Assembly: GCA_042091275.1 (NCBI GenBank)
Contig: JBELHR010000002.1
Coordinates: 69,786-133,785 of the forward strand
Direction of reading: 5' to 3'
Source of the DNA: JBELHR01 sp042091275
GTDB taxonomy: Bacteria > Bacteroidota > Bacteroidia > Flavobacteriales > Flavobacteriaceae
DNA: 64,000 nt
Positions 58,712-64,000 of this stretch are shown here, piece after piece (position 1 is the stretch's first letter; the number at the start of each line of letters is the position of its first letter). The position numbers were made by a program, and so were the translations under genes. The notes beneath the pieces were generated by a model. The model was not told where the DNA came from. It worked only from the letters and a program-made list of their open reading frames with translations, and made no database searches.

Positions 58712-58796
58712 CTTTTGTATGGAGAGAGAGGGAGAATTTTTTTGAGATTTAACTTTCCCTTAACACCAAACTAAAGCCCAAAATTAACCAATGATA

Positions 58797-60224
58797 ATGA
58801 CTAAAACTGCTGACTCAGTCTGGGATGCTTGTCTAAATTTCATAAAAGACAATATCAAGCCGCAGGCCTACAAAACATGGTTTGAGCCTATTAAACCTGT
58901 CAAAGTTACAGGAGAGGCTTTGACGATTCAGGTTCCGAGTAAGTTTTTTTATGAATGGTTAGAAGAGCATTATATAAAACTCCTAAGAGTTGCTCTAGTT
59001 AGAGAGCTCGGAAATGACGCGAAATTGATTTACGATGTCAAAATGGAGAACACTTATAGTAGTACCCAGCCTCAGACGGTAAAAATCCCAAGTTCGAACA
59101 GAAATCCGATTAAAGCTCAAAAGCTTACGGTACCTCTAGAGATCGATAAAAGAGAATTAAAAAATCCTTTTGTCATTCCTGGAATTCAAAAAGTTAAAAT
59201 TGAATCCCAACTAAATCCTAGCTATAATTTTGACAACTTTATTGAGGGAGATTCAAATCGTTTGGCGAGATCAGCTGGTTTGGCTGTTGCTAATAAGCCT
59301 GGTGGTACCTCTTTCAATCCACTATTGATTTACGGTGGTGTAGGTTTGGGAAAAACGCATTTAGCCCATGCTATTGGCGTTCAGATTAAAGATAAATATC
59401 CGGACAAAACTGTTTTGTATATTTCTTCGGAAAAATTCACCCAACAGTTTATAGATTCGGTAAAGAGCAATACAAGAAATGACTTTATTCATTTTTATCA
59501 AATGATTGACGTCTTGTTGATAGATGATGTGCAGTTTTTGTCAGGTAAGGCAGGAACTCAAGATGTTTTCTTTCATATTTTTAATCATCTGCATCAAAAC
59601 GGGAAACAAGTTATCTTGACTTCGGACAAAGCTCCTGTGGATATGCAAGACATAGAGCAGCGATTATTATCCAGATTTAAATGGGGACTTTCTGCAGAGT
59701 TGCAATCTCCTGATTTGGAGACTAGAATTTCTATTTTAGAAAAGAAACTATTTAGAGATGGTGTAGAGATGCCTGCAGAAATTGTAGAGTATATCGCAAA
59801 AAACATCAAAAATAATGTAAGAGAATTGGAGGGCGTAGTTATTTCTATGATAGCACAAGCTTCTTTCAATAGAAAAGAGTTTACCATCGGTTTGGCAAAA
59901 CAGATTGTAGATAAGTTTGTCAAAAACACCAAACGCGAAATATCCATTGAGCACATTCAAAAAGTAGTTTCAAAATATTTTGAAATGGATGTGGCTACCT
60001 TGCAGAGTAAAACTAGAAAACGCCATGTGGTTCAAGCGAGACAATTGGCGATGTATTTTGCAAAACACATGACCAAATCTTCCTTGGCTTCCATTGGAGC
60101 GCAAATTGGTAAAAGAGATCACGCGACTGTTTTACACGCTTGTAAGACTGTAGATAACCTAACGGAAACCGACAAGCAGTACAAAAAGTACGTAGATGAC
60201 TTGACTGAAAAGCTATCCTTATAG
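58797..60224 (+). CDS. dnaA: chromosomal replication initiator protein DnaA
   Basis: AAA+ initiator that binds DnaA boxes and opens oriC. Domain I (1-85), linker, AAA+ domain III with Walker A GGVGLGKTH (180-188) and Walker B VLLIDDVQFLSGK, then DNA-binding domain IV with GAQIGKRDHATVLHACKTV. 475 residues from the ATG at 58797 (MTKTADSVWD), the usual flavobacterial N-terminus; an ATG two codons earlier is possible. One DnaA box stands upstream. Followed 8 bases later by a low-molecular-weight phosphatase and an RsmI-like gene. Confidence 0.98.
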   Translation: MTKTADSVWDACLNFIKDNIKPQAYKTWFEPIKPVKVTGEALTIQVPSKFFYEWLEEHYIKLLRVALVRELGNDAKLIYDVKMENTYSSTQPQTVKIPSSNRNPIKAQKLTVPLEIDKRELKNPFVIPGIQKVKIESQLNPSYNFDNFIEGDSNRLARSAGLAVANKPGGTSFNPLLIYGGVGLGKTHLAHAIGVQIKDKYPDKTVLYISSEKFTQQFIDSVKSNTRNDFIHFYQMIDVLLIDDVQFLSGKAGTQDVFFHIFNHLHQNGKQVILTSDKAPVDMQDIEQRLLSRFKWGLSAELQSPDLETRISILEKKLFRDGVEMPAEIVEYIAKNIKNNVRELEGVVISMIAQASFNRKEFTIGLAKQIVDKFVKNTKREISIEHIQKVVSKYFEMDVATLQSKTRKRHVVQARQLAMYFAKHMTKSSLASIGAQIGKRDHATVLHACKTVDNLTETDKQYKKYVDDLTEKLSL

Positions 60225-60232
60225 TTTGAATT

Positions 60233-60691
60233 ATGGTTCGGGTATTGATGGTCTGTTTGGGAAATATTTGTCGTTCACCTCTGGCACAAGGTATTTTAGA
60301 ATCCAAGGTGTCTTCTACTAATTTTTATGTCGATTCAGCAGGGACCTCCGCCCATCATCAAGGAGAGTTTCCAGATATTCGTTCCATAGAAATTGCTAGA
60401 GAACGAGGATTAGATATTACAAATCAGAGGTCGAGAGCATTTGCCAAAGACGATTTTCAAAACTTTGATTGGATATATGCCATGGATAAATCCAATTACC
60501 GCAACCTTCAAAAACTAGCTTCAAGTCCCGAAGAGTTGGCAAAAATCAAACTAATCTTAGATGGTGTAAATACGATAGAGAAGGAAGTTCCAGATCCTTA
60601 TTACGGAGGAGAGCAAGGTTTTGCTCATGTTTATGACCTTTTGGATACAGCTTGTGACTATCTTCTAACTTCCGATTTATCTGATGACTAA
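60233..60691 (+). CDS. low-molecular-weight protein-tyrosine phosphatase
   Basis: A 152-residue phosphatase of the LMW-PTP fold, with the P-loop CLGNICRS (Cys8, Arg14; CX5R) and the general acid Asp in VPDPYYGG. Potential substrates are Tyr-phosphorylated proteins; some members dephosphorylate protein arginine or sugars. It starts 8 bases after dnaA and overlaps the next gene by 8 bases. Confidence 0.95.
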   Translation: MVRVLMVCLGNICRSPLAQGILESKVSSTNFYVDSAGTSAHHQGEFPDIRSIEIARERGLDITNQRSRAFAKDDFQNFDWIYAMDKSNYRNLQKLASSPEELAKIKLILDGVNTIEKEVPDPYYGGEQGFAHVYDLLDTACDYLLTSDLSDD

Positions 60692-61394
60692 AAAAGGTGT
60701 TTTATATTTGATTCCCAATACTTTAGGCGAAGGTCTTGTCGAAGAAGTCTTACCGGCTATTGTTCCGACTATTGTTTCGGGTTTAAGACATTTTGTCGTA
60801 GAAAACTCTAAAGAAGCAAGACGATTTATAAAAAAAGTGTCCCCAGATGTTCCCCAACCTGATTTGGTTTTGAGTCCATTGCACAAACATATTGACCGCA
60901 CGGAGATTCAAAAATATTTGAACCCTTGTATGGATGGCACAGATATGGGGCTTTTGTCGGATGCTGGTGTTCCAGGTGTTGCTGACCCTGGTGCTGAGGT
61001 CGTGGCTTTGGCACATAAATTAGGTATCCAAGTTCGTCCTTTGGTTGGTCCTTCCTCTATATTATTGGCAATGATGTCCTCCGGACTAAACGGTCAAAGT
61101 TTTGCGTTTAATGGCTATCTCCCTATAGAGAAATCAGAACGTAAAAAGGCTTTGATAAAATTCGAGAGACGCAGTAAGGAAGAAGGACAGTCTCAAGCAT
61201 TTATCGAGACTCCATATCGCAATAATAAACTATTTTTAGACTTATTGGCTCTGCTAAATCCATCTACTTTATTGTGTGTGGCAGCAGATCTCACTTTAGA
61301 TAGTGAATATATCAAAACCCACAGAATAGATGCTTGGAAAAAAATAAAATTTGATCTTCACAAGCGGCCAGCAATTTTTATAATTCAAGCATAG
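60684..61394 (+). CDS. SAM-dependent methyltransferase, RsmI-like
   Basis: A 236-residue tetrapyrrole-methylase-fold enzyme (LLSDAGVPGVADPGAEVVALA, LVGPSSILLAMMSSGL) of the RsmI group. Starts with VLYLIPNTLGEG, where RsmI usually reads LYLVATPIGN, so this is a divergent flavobacterial branch; the RsmI target (2'-O-methylation of C1402 in 16S rRNA) is likely but not proven. It overlaps the phosphatase by 8 bases and the convergent gene at its 3' end by 17 bases. Confidence 0.85.
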   Translation: MTKKGVLYLIPNTLGEGLVEEVLPAIVPTIVSGLRHFVVENSKEARRFIKKVSPDVPQPDLVLSPLHKHIDRTEIQKYLNPCMDGTDMGLLSDAGVPGVADPGAEVVALAHKLGIQVRPLVGPSSILLAMMSSGLNGQSFAFNGYLPIEKSERKKALIKFERRSKEEGQSQAFIETPYRNNKLFLDLLALLNPSTLLCVAADLTLDSEYIKTHRIDAWKKIKFDLHKRPAIFIIQA

Positions 61395-62007
61395 GAAATC
61401 TGTTTGGGACGATATTAGTGGTATCGTAGTTCCTGAATCGGATCAGGTATTCTTCGATACTCGTTCCATAGGCATCTTCAAAATCGTGTTCCCCCCAGCT
61501 TCTCAAATACTTTTTGACATTTCCTGCACCAGCTAAGTGGGCTGCAGCTAGAATTCCCGACTCGGTTATGGGTATGCCATTTATTGTTTTTCCGACCATT
61601 CTCTTTATGTCTCTTATGAGAATCCATTTGTTTACTTGACAAAGGGCTACAAATGCTCTTTCTTGAAGCTCTTGATTTTCTAGAAAAATTTCGTGTTGTA
61701 CAATTTTAAAGCGTTTTAAGGTACCGGGTCCAAATTGGTATTTTCCCATATAACCGTGGGAGTTAATTACCTGATATCTTCGCTGTGATTCCTTAAAGGC
61801 TAAAGATTCTTTAAAGCCCATAAAAGTTTTACCTATAAAGGGAATTGGCACAAAATCACGCCTTTCTTGATTGGCGTAAAATTCTTCCTCTGTGGGAACT
61901 GTAGCTAGTTCATTTGAAGAAGCAATGGCGAGGCTCTTAGCAGCACTCTCTGTTGGGTAGGATAATATTACTAAGATTACTAATAGAATAATAATCGAGT
62001 TTTTCAT
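61378..62007 (-). CDS. secreted lysozyme/transglycosylase-like protein
   Basis: A 209-residue protein from the ATG at 62007, with signal peptide MKNSIIILLVILVILSYPTESA. The central ESLAFKESQRRYQVINSHGYMGKYQF, with Glu in KES and the GYMGKYQFG motif, resembles lytic transglycosylase SLT/lysozyme-like folds, as in flavobacterial peptidoglycan-binding proteins. The target would be cell wall glycan, but activity is inference. Its last 17 bases overlap the end of the RsmI-like gene on the other strand. Confidence 0.75.
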   Translation of the reverse strand: MKNSIIILLVILVILSYPTESAAKSLAIASSNELATVPTEEEFYANQERRDFVPIPFIGKTFMGFKESLAFKESQRRYQVINSHGYMGKYQFGPGTLKRFKIVQHEIFLENQELQERAFVALCQVNKWILIRDIKRMVGKTINGIPITESGILAAAHLAGAGNVKKYLRSWGEHDFEDAYGTSIEEYLIRFRNYDTTNIVPNRFPMLEL

Positions 62008-62067
62008 GCCCAAAGGGTTTAATATTATCTATTGTAAATTTACGAAAAAAATAGAAAGTGGATTTTC

Positions 62068-63105
62068 CTAGCGCTTAACTCCTTGTTTGTTGAGCCATCT
62101 CTGATAGGCTTTTGCATTGCGATTGTGTTCGCTTAAGGTCCTTGCAAAACTATGTCTTCCCGGTGCTTCAGGATTAGCACACATATAGATATAGCGATGT
62201 TTAGAGGGGTTTAGGACAGCTTCAATAGAGCTCAAGTCAGGCATGGAGATAGGTCCTTTCGGTAGACCTGGATGTAAATAGGTGTTATAGGGGGATGCTA
62301 TGCTTAAGTCCTTGGTTAAAACTCTTTTAACTTGGTAGTCCTTACCGAGCTTTTCTTTGAGGCTGTAAATAATTGTCGGGTCGGCTTGTAAGGGTATTCC
62401 TCTATTTAGTCTGTTTAGATATAGCCCTGCAATTGTTGCTCTCTCGGGTACGTAACTCGATTCTTTTTGAACAATGCTCGCTAAAGTACTAACTTCTATT
62501 GGGTCTAGGTTTTGTGCCTCTGCTAACTTTTGTCTTTGAGGCGTCCAATAGTTGCGATACGCTCTCAATAGTTTTCGAATTAGATCCTCTGAACTAATAG
62601 TCCAATAAACTTGATAGGAGTTAGGAAGGTACATATTGAGTGCAGTTGATTCTGTAAATCCCTCTTTTTCCAAAAAATCCGGATCTAACATGCTATTTAG
62701 CAAGTCTTCCTTTGTCAAATCTAGTTGCTGGGAAATTCGCTCGGCGAGATCTTCCAAATAATCTTGATTATTGAATTTCAAATTCAAGGCATCTTGGTCT
62801 CCCGAACGCAATTTATTTATAAGCTCCATTGTGCTCAATGCAGTTCCAATTTTATATCTACCGGGCTTTATATATTTCGCATATTCTTTAATATCGGCTG
62901 TATATTCAAAGATATTTGGGTATTTGAGTTCGGGTTTTAGCTTCTTGAAAACACTGTCGTAAGTATCCGAACTCGATATATAAATTATTTGTTCGTTTTT
63001 GACAGCCGACTTTTTATTAACAATAAATAAGGTATATCCCGCGATTGCGGAGATTAAAAACAGTAGAACCAGCCCTAATGAAATTACACTTTTTGATACT
63101 TTCAT
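62068..63105 (-). CDS. mltG: endolytic transglycosylase MltG
   Basis: Inner-membrane lytic transglycosylase that cuts nascent glycan strands. From the ATG at 63105 (345 residues) one N-terminal membrane segment (about 8-30), a LysM-like region, and the YceG catalytic domain with LASIVQKESSYVPERATIAG (catalytic Glu215) and GIPLQADPTIIYSL and ISMPDLSSIEAVLNP. The longer frame overlaps the GNAT gene and is unlikely; with ATG 63105 there are 2 bases between them. Typical flavobacterial order dapF-GNAT-mltG. Confidence 0.94.
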   Translation of the reverse strand: MKVSKSVISLGLVLLFLISAIAGYTLFIVNKKSAVKNEQIIYISSSDTYDSVFKKLKPELKYPNIFEYTADIKEYAKYIKPGRYKIGTALSTMELINKLRSGDQDALNLKFNNQDYLEDLAERISQQLDLTKEDLLNSMLDPDFLEKEGFTESTALNMYLPNSYQVYWTISSEDLIRKLLRAYRNYWTPQRQKLAEAQNLDPIEVSTLASIVQKESSYVPERATIAGLYLNRLNRGIPLQADPTIIYSLKEKLGKDYQVKRVLTKDLSIASPYNTYLHPGLPKGPISMPDLSSIEAVLNPSKHRYIYMCANPEAPGRHSFARTLSEHNRNAKAYQRWLNKQGVKR

Positions 63106-63107
63106 GA

Positions 63108-63614
63108 TCACAATAAAAATTGATAGATAAGTACGTCTTGAAAGCCGTACTGATTTTGTCTCCACTGCTTTAATTCAGCTACTCGTTTAAATTTACAGGC
63201 CTCAAAAAGGGCAGAACTACTTTCGTTATCTACAGCTGTTTCCGCATAGATTTGATTCAATAGCAAATGTTCTTTACTATAGAGGATAAGTTGTTCTAGG
63301 GCTAGCTTGGCGAAACCTTTGTTCCGGTGTTTGTCCGTGATACAAATTCCTACTCCAGCCTTTTTATTGAGGTGGTCTATTTCAAATAGGTCGATACAGC
63401 CAACAGAGACTTCTTTGAATTTTATGATAAAGCGTATTTGATCTGCACATAAGCTCGGTTCTTTGCTAATGTTTTCCAGATAGGCTTTAAGTGTTGTTTT
63501 TGATATGGGTACACGAGTTTGAGAATATTTCCACAATTCTCGATTGTTTTCGAGCTCGTAAAGAAAATCGAGATCTTCAAGTTCTGGTGCAGAAAGAATT
63601 ATTTTATTTTCCAT
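63108..63614 (-). CDS. GNAT family N-acetyltransferase
   Basis: A 168-residue transferase from the ATG at 63614 (MENKIILSAPELEDLDFLYELE), with acetyl-CoA block VGICITDKHRNKGFAKLALEQL and VDNESSSALFEACKFKRVAEL. Substrate unknown. Its ATG lies inside the last codons of dapF (11-base overlap), so it is probably translated together with it. Confidence 0.9.
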   Translation of the reverse strand: MENKIILSAPELEDLDFLYELENNRELWKYSQTRVPISKTTLKAYLENISKEPSLCADQIRFIIKFKEVSVGCIDLFEIDHLNKKAGVGICITDKHRNKGFAKLALEQLILYSKEHLLLNQIYAETAVDNESSSALFEACKFKRVAELKQWRQNQYGFQDVLIYQFLL

Positions 63615-64000
63615 GAGTATAACTTCCTTTAAAGACCATTTTTGCTGGGCCATTTAGCCAGATATTCGAATAGTGATTTGGTTCCATGCAATCAAAAGAA
63701 ATACGGAGTAAACCACCGGAGGCCTCAACCTCAATTTTTTTCTCCAAAGTTTGTCCCGAACTGTGATATGCAATTGCCGCTGCAGTAGCTCCAGTGCCAC
63801 ATGCCAACGTCTCGTCTTCTACACCTCTCTCGTAGGTTCTTATTTTGAGAAGATCATCCGCTTTTATCTCTACAAAATTCACATTAATTCCTTTTGGAAA
63901 ATCTTTGGAATACCGTATTGCAGCTCCTTGCTTTTGAACATCTATTGCTGTGATGTTCTTCTCGAACTGAATAAGATGTGGCGAACCTGTATCTAAAATA
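63604..64000 (-). CDS. dapF: diaminopimelate epimerase (5' end cut by window edge)
   Basis: Last enzyme before meso-diaminopimelate in lysine and peptidoglycan synthesis. Only the C-terminal 131 residues are in the window, open to the right edge: LDTGSPHLIQFE at the start of the visible part, then the second catalytic Cys in ETLACGTGATAAAIAYHSSG. Ends YTHGK. The ATG-like start near 63882 is an internal GTG, not the gene start. Overlaps the GNAT gene by 11 bases. Confidence 0.93.
   Translation of the reverse strand, partial: ILDTGSPHLIQFEKNITAIDVQKQGAAIRYSKDFPKGINVNFVEIKADDLLKIRTYERGVEDETLACGTGATAAAIAYHSSGQTLEKKIEVEASGGLLRISFDCMEPNHYSNIWLNGPAKMVFKGSYTHGK

Noticed and set aside
58633..58796. 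Replication origin beside dnaA
   Set aside because: Only one DnaA box and no repeated AT-rich 13-mers could be shown; not enough.
1..64000. Defence islands, CRISPR arrays, prophage, transposons, tRNA or rRNA genes
   Set aside because: Looked for repeats, cloverleaf-like segments and known enzyme motifs; none were found.

Overview
The window is an AT-rich, very densely coded stretch of a Bacteroidota chromosome, most likely a marine member of the Flavobacteriales. The signs are: a Met-type (green) proteorhodopsin with its retinal-forming enzyme Blh, several small families I know only from flavobacteria (DUF4834, DUF6095, the falsely named 'ABC transporter ATPase' family), monomeric isocitrate dehydrogenase, flavobacterial gene orders (rsfS-ftsH-LUD-cdsA-psd, ddl-coaD / PASTA-rluD, dapF-GNAT-mltG, dnaA-phosphatase-methyltransferase), and repeated use of the Bacteroidota -7 promoter element TAnnTTTG. 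There is no gene-free stretch longer than about 245 bases, and I see no rRNA, tRNA, CRISPR, insertion sequence, prophage or defence island.

Layout. 1-4853 (minus): ribosome silencing factor, FtsH, LUD protein, CdsA, Psd and a YceI lipoprotein cut by the left edge. 4924-7316: biotin ligase, a SRPBCC protein, PyrE and a divergent Nudix hydrolase whose start lies 7 bases from that of pyrE. 7368-13998: a SulP anion transporter facing an operon of Ddl, CoaD, M14 peptidase, YceI and a porin-like outer membrane protein. 14070-16412: PASTA protein, RluD, YaaA. 16409-18064: divergent blh and proteorhodopsin, with an inverted repeat between them. 18119-23067: serine dehydratase, DnaK with an unusual upstream region, NADH dehydrogenase type II. 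23111-28945: a fatty acid beta-oxidation operon led by a MarR regulator. 29067-35051: a sigma-54 type response regulator without a DNA-binding domain, coupled to the murein recycling genes murQ, anmK and a nagZ/serine-hydrolase fusion.

35082-41130: an exonuclease, a conserved small protein, and a minus-strand operon (outer membrane protein, GNAT-like protein, RsmE, BASS transporter, acyltransferase). 41225-50192: an envelope glycan operon (DUF4834, YfhO, two GT4 glycosyltransferases, UDP-GlcNAc 2-epimerase, flippase) followed by a LysE-like transporter and a DinB-like protein. 50194-56481 (minus): ATP-grasp protein, DUF6095, isocitrate dehydrogenase, L19, TrmD, PrmC, GNAT. 56506-64000: RibD, YigZ, thioesterase, dnaA with one DnaA box upstream, low-molecular-weight phosphatase, RsmI-like methyltransferase, a glucosaminidase/transglycosylase-like protein, MltG, GNAT and DapF, which runs off the right edge.

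The 100-N gap at 44841-44940 is an assembly artefact: the same 55 bases stand on both sides of it, and merging them restores one intact glycosyltransferase gene. Most of the window is ordinary core genome. The observations most worth testing are the proteorhodopsin/blh inter-gene operator, the dnaK upstream region (sigma-54-like core plus six TGTCA/TGACA motifs), the HTH-less activator fused translationally to murein recycling, and promoters placed so close to start codons that leaderless mRNAs are implied.
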